From Streptomyces zingiberis (GTDB lineage Bacteria > Actinomycetota > Actinomycetes > Streptomycetales > Streptomycetaceae), in NCBI RefSeq assembly GCF_012034935.1, contig NZ_JAATEN010000003.1:1-64000 (forward strand): 64,000 nucleotides of DNA. The letters are read 5' to 3'. The notes under the pieces are model-generated. The model did not search any database. It was not told where the DNA came from and was given only the letters and a program-made list of their open reading frames with translations. Both the position numbers and the translations under genes were made by a program. Shown here one piece after another: positions 50,734 to 58,465 of this stretch (position 1 is its first letter; the number at the start of each line of letters is the position of its first letter).

Positions 50734-51114
50734 GTGCCGACCTACCAGTACCAGTGCACCGATTGCGGCGAGGGCCTCGAAGCGGTGCAGAAGTTCACCG
50801 ACGAGGCGCTCACCGAGTGCCCCGCTTGCAAGGGGCGCCTGCGCAAGGTGTTCTCCGCGGTCGGTGTCGTCTTCAAGGGCTCCGGGTTCTACCGGACCGA
50901 CAGCCGCAGCTCGTCCTCCGGAGGCTCGTCCGCCTCCTCGGGGGCATCGGGCGCGTCCAAGGCGAAGAGCGACAACTCGGGGAGTTCCGGCGGGTCCTCC
51001 GGCTCGGACTCCGGCTCCGCGGGGTCGTCCGGCTCGACCGGCTCCTCCGCCTCGTCGTCCTCCTCGTCCTCGTCCTCGTCGTCCAGCACCTCGTCCGGCT
51101 CGTCGGCGGCCTGA
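50734..51114 (+). CDS. FmdB-family zinc-ribbon protein (Ruc-like) with poly-Ser tail
   Basis: 126 aa. The N-terminal zinc ribbon has four Cys (8, 11, 29, 32) in PTYQYQCTDCG and ECPACKG. After SGFYRTDSR, the last ~65 residues are almost only Ser and Gly, certainly disordered. The M. tuberculosis homologue Rv0991c (Ruc) is a redox-switched chaperone with the same ribbon-plus-disordered-tail layout, under HrcA control and in the same neighbourhood. The CIRCE site upstream here makes heat-shock control likely. GTG start, GGAGGAG 3 nt upstream, unusually close. Confidence 0.9.
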   Translation: MPTYQYQCTDCGEGLEAVQKFTDEALTECPACKGRLRKVFSAVGVVFKGSGFYRTDSRSSSSGGSSASSGASGASKAKSDNSGSSGGSSGSDSGSAGSSGSTGSSASSSSSSSSSSSSTSSGSSAA

Positions 51115-51510
51115 CCTGCCGCGCGAACGCACGCCGGACGGCCGCTCGGATGCGGTCCGGAACACCTGAACATCGACCGCGGCCCCCGCTCCGGCGGGGG
51201 CCGCGGTGGTTGGGGCCGTTTGGTGGTGAGTCCGGGCGCGGACGGCCCCGTCGAGCGCGGGGCGCGCACCGCCTCGCGCCCGGCAGGAACGCGATCCGGC
51301 CCGCGGCCCCTCAGGCCGCTGCGGCCGGACGGTCCCACCCACAGCGCCCTCCACGGCGCTGGTGCCCTGCGGCCGGAGGGTCCTCGCAGCTGATCACCGC
51401 GCCCCTGTCCCGGGGCCTCCGGGAGCCCGGGTGACGCGCACCGTCCGCCGCACCGCACCGGGCGCGCGAGCTTCCCGGCAGACCCGCCCGGCCTCCCCCG
51501 GCGACCGCAT
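51115..51510. other. Gap between zinc-ribbon and MTAP genes
   Basis: Holds the terminator at 51176-51207. The rest is GC-rich, with no supported ORF. Confidence 0.4.
51176..51207 (+). terminator. Hairpin terminator of the zinc-ribbon gene
   Basis: Perfect 14-bp stem (51176-51189 with 51194-51207), TCCG loop. Confidence 0.85.
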
Positions 51511-51516
51511 TAGGGT
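51511..51516 (+). promoter_or_regulatory. -10 box for leaderless MTAP transcript
   Basis: TAGGGT, 7 nt before the ATG at 51524. Confidence 0.5.
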
Positions 51517-51523
51517 GAGCGGC

Positions 51524-52459
51524 ATGGCCGAGAGCAGCAGCATTTCCTCGAACGGAACCGGTTCCCCGGCGGACACAGCCGAGGTGGCGGACGCCGCCCA
51601 CGCGGCGGGAACGGGCACCCTCGCCGACCCCCTGGCCGACATCGGTGTCATAGGCGGGTCCGGTTTCTACTCCTTCCTCGACGACGTGACCGAGGTCACC
51701 GTCGAGACGCCCTACGGAAGTCCCAGCGACTCCCTGTTCGTCGGCGAGATCGCCGGCCGGAAGGTCGCCTTCCTTCCCCGGCACGGCCGGGGGCACCACC
51801 TTCCGCCGGCCCGGATCAACTACCGGGCGAATCTCTGGGCCCTGCGCTCGGTGGGCGTGCGCCAGGTTCTGGCACCCTGCGCGGTCGGCGGGCTGCGCGA
51901 GGAGTACGGACCGGGCACCCTCCTCGTCCCGGACCAGCTCGTGGACCGGACCAAGTCCCGCGTACAGACGTACTACGACGGCGAGGCGCTGGCCGACGGC
52001 TCGGTGCCCCAGGTCGTCCACATGTCCTTCGCCGACCCCTACTGCCCGGCTGGCCGGCGGACGGCCGTGACGGCGGCGCGGGGGCAGAACTGGGAGCCCG
52101 TCGACGGCGGCACGCTCGTGGTGATCGAGGGTCCGCGCTTCTCGACCCGCGCGGAGTCCCGCTGGCATGCCGCGCAAGGGTGGTCGATCGTCGGCATGAC
52201 GGGGCACCCGGAGGCGGTGCTCGCCCGTGAACTGGCGCTCTGCTACACGTCGATCGCCCTGGTGACGGACCTGGACGCGGGGGCCGAGACGGGCGAGGGA
52301 GTCTCCCACGAGGAGGTGCTGCGGGTCTTCGCGGAGAACATCGGGCGACTGCGGCCGGTGTTGTTCGACGCGGTCGCCGCCCTGCCGGAGACGGGGAAGC
52401 GGGACTGCCTGTGCGCCTCGGCGCTGGACGGGATGGACACCGGGATCACGCTGCCCTGA
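51524..52459 (+). CDS. mtnP: S-methyl-5'-thioadenosine phosphorylase
   Basis: 311 aa; the MTAP/PNP type 2 domain begins at about 42 (IGVIGGSGFYSFL). Further motifs: FLPRHGRGHHLPPARINYRAN (phosphate and ribose contacts), GTLVVIEGPRFSTRAES and GMTGHPEAVLARELALCY; VTDLDAG carries the base-binding Asp. It cleaves methylthioadenosine to adenine and methylthioribose-1-phosphate. The ~40-residue N-terminal extension is Ser/Ala/Gly-rich. ATG is 7 nt after TAGGGT (leaderless). Confidence 0.92.
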   Translation: MAESSSISSNGTGSPADTAEVADAAHAAGTGTLADPLADIGVIGGSGFYSFLDDVTEVTVETPYGSPSDSLFVGEIAGRKVAFLPRHGRGHHLPPARINYRANLWALRSVGVRQVLAPCAVGGLREEYGPGTLLVPDQLVDRTKSRVQTYYDGEALADGSVPQVVHMSFADPYCPAGRRTAVTAARGQNWEPVDGGTLVVIEGPRFSTRAESRWHAAQGWSIVGMTGHPEAVLARELALCYTSIALVTDLDAGAETGEGVSHEEVLRVFAENIGRLRPVLFDAVAALPETGKRDCLCASALDGMDTGITLP

Positions 52460-52873
52460 CAGGGGGCGTGGGCACGGGCCCGGGTGGTCACCGGATCGGG
52501 TGGGCACAGGCCCGGGTGGTCACCGGACCAGGTGGTCACGGGCCCGGGGCTCCGCCGGCCGACGGCTCCTGGGCTGCCAGGGCTCCCGGGTTTCGGGTCT
52601 CCGCGTCTCCGGCAGCGCGAGGGGCCGGGGTCCGGGCCGGCGCGCTCATGGGTCCGGGGTTCCTCCGGTTGACCTGCCAAGGGGATCCGCGCTCCCGGGC
52701 ACCCGGGGTTCCGGCGTCTCGGAACAGCGGGGTCCCGGGCCGACGCCCATGGGTCCGGGGCCCTGGTTCCAGCGTTCCTGGGGCTACTTGGTGCCCGGGG
52801 CTTGGTGCCAGGCTCCTGGTCCATGGCCCGGAGTCCCGGGGCCCCGGGGCCGGCCGAGCAGCGTCCACGTCAC
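52460..52873. other. Repeat-rich gap upstream of the DnaA boxes
   Basis: 52470-52550 has four degenerate copies of a GGTGGTCACCGGAC word; 52560-52850 alternates GGGTTCCGG and GGGGTCCGGG-like words. No supported gene. Confidence 0.5.
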
Positions 52874-52927
52874 TGTGGACAACTCCTGTGGGTGGCGGAG
52901 TTGTCCACAACCCGCGGGTTGTCCACA
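52874..52927. promoter_or_regulatory. Cluster of three consensus DnaA boxes
   Basis: TTGTCCACA occurs exactly at 52874-52882 (minus), 52901-52909 (plus) and 52919-52927 (plus). Boxes 1 and 2 lie in a 13-bp perfect inverted repeat (52874-52886 with 52897-52909); between 2 and 3 is the palindrome ACAACCCGCGGGTTGT. TTGTCCACA is the strict Streptomyces DnaA-box consensus. There is no dnaA or dnaN nearby, so this is not oriC. Confidence 0.8.
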
Positions 52928-53005
52928 GGCGCGGACGGCGCGACGGAAATCCCGGCATCGTGAGGGCCGCATCGCGACCAGCCCTCTTCGAGCAGGTGAT
53001 GACCC

Positions 53006-53992
53006 ATGTCCACGCACCCCTCCACTCCGCCCACACCAGCGGTGCCGCCCATGCGGCCCACACCGCCCAGGCAGCCGGGGTGGGCCTGGCAACCGGCGCC
53101 GGACAGGCCCGGACTCCCGGGAACGTCCGCGCCGGGTGTGCCTGCCGCGCTCACGGAGCGCGGCGCCCCTTCCGGTCCCGTCACCTTTCCCGGGGCCTTC
53201 TCCGCGTCGGTTCGCGTCACGCCACCGGCCACCGGTTCACCCGACCCGGCGTACGGGGCACCGCCGTCGCCGGGGGCCGCCCGTCCGCCCGGGACCGCGG
53301 CGCCGCCCGGTGGCGCGGGTCCGCGCGGCGCGGGAGCCGCGCACGCCGTCCCGGCTCCGTCCGGACCACCCGCCGCTTCCGGGTACGGCGCCGGCGACGT
53401 ACCCGGAAGCGAGGCCGGGGCCGGGTGCGGCGGTGGGATCGGGTACGGCGGTGGGATCGGGTACGGCGGTGGGATCGGGTACGGCGGTGGGTTCGGGTAC
53501 GGCGGTGGGTTCGGGTACGGCGATGAGGCCAGGCACGGCGGAGGGGCCGGCCCCTCCGCGGCCCCCGGAGGTATCGGCACCAACGGGCATCCGCAGCCGG
53601 GCCGCTCCGCGTTCGCGGGTCCGCCGCCGGGCCCGGCGGCGCGCGGCGGCCCCCGCCCGCCCGGCACGGGGTGCGCGGCGCCGGCGCAGCCGCCCGAGCC
53701 CCACCCGCCCACGCTCCGCCCACCCGCTTCCCGGCAGTCGACTTCCCCGCACCCCCGGCAGTCCCCGCCCCGGGGCTCCACCTCCCGTCCCTACGGTGCC
53801 GACGGCATCCCCGTGGGGCCCCCGCGTCCGGTGCTCCCGGCCCGGGAGGTGCCGCAGTTCGCTCCGTTGAGACCGGGCGGCGGCCCGCGGCGGCTGCGGG
53901 ATACGGTTCGGCGCGGGCGGTCGGCCGCCCTGACGCTGGCGGCGGCCGTCGCGGTGTCGGTGTCCGTTCTCGACGCGCTGGCGGGGCGATGA
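53006..53992 (+). CDS. Pro/Gly-rich repeat protein with C-terminal membrane segment
   Basis: 328 aa. ATG 53006 with GAGCAGG 9 nt upstream. The first ~280 residues are Pro/Ala/Gly-rich, including a five-copy GGGIGY/GGGFGY hexapeptide tract (about 139-170). The end, from PQFAPLRPGGGPRRLRD, is a basic stretch and one hydrophobic helix (LTLAAAVAVSVSVL) followed at once by the stop. In other streptomycetes I recall a SAF-domain membrane protein between the MTAP/FmdB genes and mscL that starts with a similar basic-plus-helix block; here the extracellular domain would be missing. That comparison is from memory. Confidence 0.55.
   Translation: MSTHPSTPPTPAVPPMRPTPPRQPGWAWQPAPDRPGLPGTSAPGVPAALTERGAPSGPVTFPGAFSASVRVTPPATGSPDPAYGAPPSPGAARPPGTAAPPGGAGPRGAGAAHAVPAPSGPPAASGYGAGDVPGSEAGAGCGGGIGYGGGIGYGGGIGYGGGFGYGGGFGYGDEARHGGGAGPSAAPGGIGTNGHPQPGRSAFAGPPPGPAARGGPRPPGTGCAAPAQPPEPHPPTLRPPASRQSTSPHPRQSPPRGSTSRPYGADGIPVGPPRPVLPAREVPQFAPLRPGGGPRRLRDTVRRGRSAALTLAAAVAVSVSVLDALAGR
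53426..53525 (+). repeat. 18-bp tandem repeat encoding GGGIGY units
   Basis: About five copies of GGCGGTGGGATCGGGTAC; the last two read GGGTTCGG, giving Phe instead of Ile. In frame with the plus-strand protein. Confidence 0.85.
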
Positions 53993-54088
53993 GCCGCGCG
54001 CCGGGCATCTCACGGGCGCCGGGCCCCGGGTTGCCACCGCCCGTACCGGGAACGCAGAGTTCCGACGCAACGATGGGAGAGGGGCTCC

Positions 54089-54589
54089 GTGAGCGCGGAC
54101 CAGCAGGAGCAGAAGGAGAGCGTATGGGAGGGCTTCAAAGCCTTCCTCATGCGGGGGAACGTCATCGACCTGGCGGTCGCGGTGGTCATCGGCACCGCGT
54201 TCACCAACGTGGTCAACTCGGTGGTGAAGGGGCTCATCAACCCGGTGGTGGGCGCGTTCGGGACCAAGGATCTCGACCACTACCGGTCCTGCCTGAACGG
54301 TCCCTGCGAGACCAATCAGGCGGGCGAGGTGGTCAAGGGAATCCCGATCATGTGGGGATCGGTGCTGAGCGCCACCCTCAGCTTCCTGATCACGGCGGCG
54401 GTCGTCTACTTCCTCATGGTGCTGCCGATGGCGCGCTTCCTCGCCCGCAAGGCGGCCCGGCAGAAGCTGGCGGAGGAGAAGCAGGTCGAGGTCGAGGCGG
54501 CGGAGATCGTGCTGCTGCGGGAGATCCGGGACGAGCTGATCGCTCAGCGGGGCGGCGCGAACCCGCCACCCCCGGCAGCACGCTCCTGA
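54089..54589 (+). CDS. mscL: Large-conductance mechanosensitive channel
   Basis: 166 aa. Two membrane helices: GFKAFLMRGNVIDLAVAVVIGTAF (about 15-40) and the second at about 88-112 (LSATLSFLITAAVVYFLMVLP), joined by a loop with two Cys; C-terminal cytoplasmic helix REIRDELI. A homopentameric pore opened by membrane tension. GTG 54089 has GGAG about 9 nt upstream. In mycobacteria, mscL lies in the same neighbourhood as galU and the zinc-ribbon gene. Confidence 0.95.
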   Translation: MSADQQEQKESVWEGFKAFLMRGNVIDLAVAVVIGTAFTNVVNSVVKGLINPVVGAFGTKDLDHYRSCLNGPCETNQAGEVVKGIPIMWGSVLSATLSFLITAAVVYFLMVLPMARFLARKAARQKLAEEKQVEVEAAEIVLLREIRDELIAQRGGANPPPPAARS

Positions 54590-54759
54590 TCGTCCGGGTC
54601 CACGCAGCCGCCGGCCTGCTGTTCCGGCATGCGGTGGCCCGCCGGTCGCGGTGGACGGCGCATGGGCTCGCCCTCACCGTGGTCCGTGCGGCGTGCGGGC
54701 TCACCGCCGCCGTGGCCAGGCCGGGGCACGGGCCCGGCGGGGAGGGGCCGCCGCGGCCC

Positions 54760-54942
54760 TCAGAGGTGGTGCGGCGGCTTCTCGTCGAGGAACCGTGCGA
54801 GGTCCGCGGCGCCGTCACCGCCGCGCGCCCGTTCGCCCCAGCCGGTGTCGCCGTCGTCGGCGGAGCGCTCGGCGAGCGGGTCGTCGAAGGTCAGGCGGGC
54901 GGCCGGGTCGCGGGGCGCGGGGCCCGGGGCGGGGGTGCTCAT
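54760..54942 (-). CDS. Small conserved Streptomyces protein (60 aa)
   Basis: ATG 54942 lies 6 nt after TACCCT (leaderless). The acidic product contains FDDPLAERSADDGDTGWGER and ends in a FLDEKPPHHL segment, a pattern I recall from small uncharacterised streptomycete proteins (DDPLAEQ...GWGE...RPPHH). No membrane segment or catalytic motif. Function unknown. Transcribed away from fruA, convergent with mscL. Confidence 0.75.
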   Translation of the reverse strand: MSTPAPGPAPRDPAARLTFDDPLAERSADDGDTGWGERARGGDGAADLARFLDEKPPHHL

Positions 54943-54948
54943 CCGTCC

Positions 54949-54954
54949 AGGGTA
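54949..54954 (-). promoter_or_regulatory. -10 box for leaderless 60-aa gene
   Basis: TACCCT on the minus strand, 6 nt before ATG 54942. Confidence 0.45.
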
Positions 54955-55056
54955 CGGCCGCCCGGGCCGGTGCGGGCCCGGCCCGGGCACGGCCTGCCGG
55001 CGCCCTCCGCCGCGCCCCGCTCCTCGCGACGGGGCGCCTCCCCGGCCACCACCGGC

Positions 55057-57222
55057 TCAGCCGGCGGTGGCTCCGGCGGGTTCCCGTTCCGAAGCCGTGG
55101 TGTCTCCGGCGGCCTCGGGCCGCGGACCGGCCTCGGCCGCCCGGTTACGGATCTCCTTGAGGAGCACGACCAGGCCGGCGGTCACGGCCGTTCCGGCGGC
55201 GATCGCCACCAGGTACAGCAGCGGGCCGCTGATCAGCGGGACCACGAACACCCCGCCGTGCGGGGCCCGCAGGGTCGAGCCGAAGGCCATCGACAGGGCG
55301 CCGGTGACCGCGCCGCCCGCCATGGCGGAGGGGATCACCCGCAGCGGGTCGGCGGCGGCGAAGGGAATCGCGCCCTCGGTGATGAACGAGGCGCCCAGCA
55401 CCCAGGCTGCCTTGCCGTTCTCCCGTTCGGCGGCGGTGAACAGCCGGGCCCGGACGGCGGTGGCCAGCGCCATGGCCAGCGGGGGCACCATGCCGGCGGC
55501 CATCACGGCGGCCATGACCTTCAGCGATCCGCTGGTGGGATCGGCCAGCCCGCCGACCGCGAAGGTGTAGGCGACCTTGTTGAGCGGTCCGCCGAGGTCG
55601 AAGCACATCATCAGACCGAGCACGGCACCGAGGATGAGGGCGTTGGAGCCGGAGAGGCCGCTGAGCCAGCTGGTCAGCCCGCGCTGGATCGCCGCAACGG
55701 GCTCGCCGACCACGACGTACATGAGGAAGCCGACGACCACCGAGCCGACCAGGGGGATCACCAGCACCGGCATGATGCCGCGCAGGGTCGTGGGCACCTT
55801 GACCCGCTGGATCGCCCGCACCACCGCTCCGGCGATGAGACCGGCCACCAGGCCGCCCAGGAATCCGGCCTCGATGGTCACGGCCACGGAACCGCCGACG
55901 AACCCCGGCACCAACCCGGGCCTGTCGGCCATGCCATAGGCGATGTATCCCGCCAGCACGGGGATGAGGAAGGCGAAGGCGGCCCCTCCGACCTGGTTGA
56001 ACAGCGCTGCCCAGCTCGCCACCTCGGTCCAGGCGAAGTGCTCGGCGACGGGCTTCGCCTCGGTGATCTCGTAGCCGCCGAGCGCGAAGGAGAGCGCGAT
56101 GAGCAGCCCGCCCGCGGCGACGAACGGCACCATGTAGCTCACACCGCTCATCAGGTACCGGCGCAGCCGGGAGCCGAAGCCCTCCTCCTGGTTTCCCGCG
56201 GGGCTTTCGGACGGGTCCGTACCGGGGCGGGCGGCGGCGGTGGTCTCCCCGCGTTCGGCCTTGGCGCGTACCTCGGCGATCAGCGCGGCGGGCCGGTTGA
56301 TCGCGGCCTTCACCCCGGTGTCGACGGTCGGCTTACCCGCGAAGCGCTCCTTCTCCCGCACCTCCACATCGTGCGCGAGGATCACCGCGTCGGCCGCGGC
56401 GATCACTTCCGGGTCGAGCCGGGTGAAGCCGCCGGAGCCCTGGGTCTCCGCCACGAGTTCGGCGCCGGCCTCGCGCGCCGCCTGCTCCAGGGCCTCGGCC
56501 GCCATGTAGGTGTGGGCGATCCCCGTGGGACAGGAGGTGACCGCGACGATACGGAAGGGGGCGCCGGAGGCGCCCTCCCCGGAAATACCGGCGGCGGCCT
56601 CCGCCGGGGCGGGGTTCAGCGGGAGTTCCTCCGCGGGAGCGTCCGGCGCGGCGCCGCCCGCTTCTTCCGGTCGGCCGCCCTGGGCCTGGGCAGCCGTGGC
56701 GGACCCGGCCGTCCCGGTCACGCCGGCCGCCGGCCCGGTGCCGCCCGCGGCGGTGGCCTGCCCCGTCTCCGCCGGTGCCGGCGGTTCGCCGGCGATCAGC
56801 GCGGCGGCCTCGGCGGGGTCCGTGCTCTCCCGGAGGGCCCGGGTGAAGGACTCGTCCATCAGGCGCCGGGCCAGGGCGGAGAGGACCGCGAGGTGATCGG
56901 TGTCGCCTCCGGCCGGCGCGGCGATGAGGAAGACCAGGTCGGCGGGTCCGTCGGCCGCGCCGAAGTCGATGCCGCGTTCGGCACGGCCGAACGCGAGTGT
57001 CGGCGCGGTGACATGGGCGGACCGGCAGTGCGGTATGCCGATGCCGCCCTCCAGACCGGTCGGCATCTGCGCCTCGCGCGCGGCCACGTCGGCGAGGAAG
57101 CCGTCGAGGTCGGTGACGCGGCCCGCGGCGGCCATCCGTTCGGCCAGCGACCGGGCGGCCTCGTCCTTCGTGTCGGCGGACAGGCCGAGATCGACCAGAT
57201 CCGCGGTGATCAGCTCGCTCAT
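55057..57222 (-). CDS. fruA: Fructose PTS permease IIABC
   Basis: 721 aa. EIIA domain (about 1-150) with phosphorylated His65 in GIGIPHCRS; Gly/Ala/Glu-rich linker; EIIB domain (about 224-320) with phosphocysteine Cys231 in SCPTGIAHTYMAA; a second linker; EIIC (about 345-700) with many helices and GASFITEGAIPFAAADPLRV. Imports fructose as fructose-1-phosphate with phosphate from HPr. ATG 57222 has GGAG 6 nt upstream. Last gene of fruR-fruK-fruA, 56 bp after fruK. Confidence 0.96.
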   Translation of the reverse strand: MSELITADLVDLGLSADTKDEAARSLAERMAAAGRVTDLDGFLADVAAREAQMPTGLEGGIGIPHCRSAHVTAPTLAFGRAERGIDFGAADGPADLVFLIAAPAGGDTDHLAVLSALARRLMDESFTRALRESTDPAEAAALIAGEPPAPAETGQATAAGGTGPAAGVTGTAGSATAAQAQGGRPEEAGGAAPDAPAEELPLNPAPAEAAAGISGEGASGAPFRIVAVTSCPTGIAHTYMAAEALEQAAREAGAELVAETQGSGGFTRLDPEVIAAADAVILAHDVEVREKERFAGKPTVDTGVKAAINRPAALIAEVRAKAERGETTAAARPGTDPSESPAGNQEEGFGSRLRRYLMSGVSYMVPFVAAGGLLIALSFALGGYEITEAKPVAEHFAWTEVASWAALFNQVGGAAFAFLIPVLAGYIAYGMADRPGLVPGFVGGSVAVTIEAGFLGGLVAGLIAGAVVRAIQRVKVPTTLRGIMPVLVIPLVGSVVVGFLMYVVVGEPVAAIQRGLTSWLSGLSGSNALILGAVLGLMMCFDLGGPLNKVAYTFAVGGLADPTSGSLKVMAAVMAAGMVPPLAMALATAVRARLFTAAERENGKAAWVLGASFITEGAIPFAAADPLRVIPSAMAGGAVTGALSMAFGSTLRAPHGGVFVVPLISGPLLYLVAIAAGTAVTAGLVVLLKEIRNRAAEAGPRPEAAGDTTASEREPAGATAG

Positions 57223-57278
57223 CTCGTGCTCCGTTGCTCGTGCACCGCCGCTGGGGCGGCCGGGGGTGCGGGGACAGA

Positions 57279-58229
57279 TCAGGGGGTCGCGGGTTCGGTC
57301 AGGAGCCGGTCCAGGGGTGGATCGGCCGTGACCGTGACGGCCGACGGTTCGAGGTCGGCCGGGGTCGGCATGGCGCTGCCCGGCAGCTGGACCGCCGCCG
57401 CGCCGTGGGCGAGGGCGGCGGCGAGCGCGGCGGACCCGTGGCCTCCGGCGCCGAGGAAGCCGGCGAGGGAGGCGTCGCCCGCGCCCACGTTGGAGCGGAC
57501 GGCGGTGACCTGGGCGGTGCCGTGGCGGACGCCACCGTCGTCGACGAGCACCTGTCCGTCGGCGCCGAGGCTGGCGAGCACGGCGTGCGCGCCGCTGTCC
57601 CGCAGTTCGCAGGCCGCCTTCACCACGTCGCCGAGGGTCAGCAGCCGGCGGCCGACGGCCTCCGCCAGCTCGGCCGCGTTCGGCTTGACGACGTCGGGCC
57701 GGGCGGGCAGGGCCGCGGTGAGGGCCGGTCCGGAGGTGTCGAGAGCGATCCGGGCGCCGGCCCGGTGGGCCCGCTCGACGAGTTCGGCGTACCAGCGCAG
57801 GGGCAGGCCGCGCGGGAGACTGCCGCAGCAGGCGACCCACGAGGCGTCGGCGGCGTGGCCGCGGGCCGTCTCCAGCAGGGCCTCGGCCTCGTCCCCGGAG
57901 AGTTCCGGGCCCGCCGCGTTGATCTTCGTCAGGGTCCCGTCCGGCTCGACGACCGAGATGTTGGAGCGGGTGTGGCCGAGGACGGGGACACCGGCCACGG
58001 GGATCCCCTCGCCGCCGAGGAGGTCGGCGATCACGGCGCCGGCGGGACCGCCGAGTGGCATGACGGCGACGGTCCGGTGCCCCGCCGCGGCGACGGCGCG
58101 GGACACGTTGACGCCCTTGCCACCGGGGTCCATCCGGTCACCGGTGGCGCGCAGCACGGCTCCGCGGTCGAGTGCGGGCACCTCGTACGTACGGTCGAGG
58201 CTGGGGTTGGGGGTGACGGTGAGGATCAC
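57279..58229 (-). CDS. fruK: 1-phosphofructokinase
   Basis: 316 aa PfkB-family kinase. VILTVTPNPSLDRTYEV at the N-terminus, GGKGVNVSRA substrate motif and the catalytic NVGAGDASLAGFL near residue 250. Converts fructose-1-phosphate to fructose-1,6-bisphosphate. GTG 58229 has GGAGG about 10 nt upstream and overlaps, by GTGA, the stop of the 79-codon ORF before it. Confidence 0.96.
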   Translation of the reverse strand: MILTVTPNPSLDRTYEVPALDRGAVLRATGDRMDPGGKGVNVSRAVAAAGHRTVAVMPLGGPAGAVIADLLGGEGIPVAGVPVLGHTRSNISVVEPDGTLTKINAAGPELSGDEAEALLETARGHAADASWVACCGSLPRGLPLRWYAELVERAHRAGARIALDTSGPALTAALPARPDVVKPNAAELAEAVGRRLLTLGDVVKAACELRDSGAHAVLASLGADGQVLVDDGGVRHGTAQVTAVRSNVGAGDASLAGFLGAGGHGSAALAAALAHGAAAVQLPGSAMPTPADLEPSAVTVTADPPLDRLLTEPATP

Positions 58230-58465
58230 GGACGACCCGCCTCCTCCGAGGTCCGGGCGGTCATCCCGGCCCGGGCGGCCGAACGGGGAGCGGCAGGAAC
58301 CGGAGAGGGAGCCGGCCCGCGCGAGCCCTCCGCGGCGGGCCTCCCCCGCAGCCCGCGCGTGGTCGCCACGGGAACGCGGGCGCGGCGGACGCGGAGACCG
58401 GAACACGCCGCCGCGGAGCGCGCCCGGGGCCGGGAGGGGGAGACGGGACGGGAATCGCGGTTCAT
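58226..58465 (-). CDS. 79-aa ORF bridging fruR and fruK
   Basis: It starts with ATGA overlapping the fruR stop and ends with GTGA overlapping the fruK start, so it fits the operon exactly. The product is basic, Arg/Ala/Ser/Pro-rich (MNRDSRPVSPSRPRARSAAA at the start, MTARTSEEAGRP at the end), with a GC-rich third position. I recognise no fold; composition is also compatible with a chance open frame. Its role could simply be to carry ribosomes across the 232-bp gap. Confidence 0.4.
   Translation of the reverse strand: MNRDSRPVSPSRPRARSAAACSGLRVRRARVPVATTRGLRGRPAAEGSRGPAPSPVPAAPRSAARAGMTARTSEEAGRP

Noticed and set aside
52470..52550. GGTGGTCACC repeats as an iteron origin
   Set aside because: Copies are degenerate and unevenly spaced, and no replication protein gene is near.
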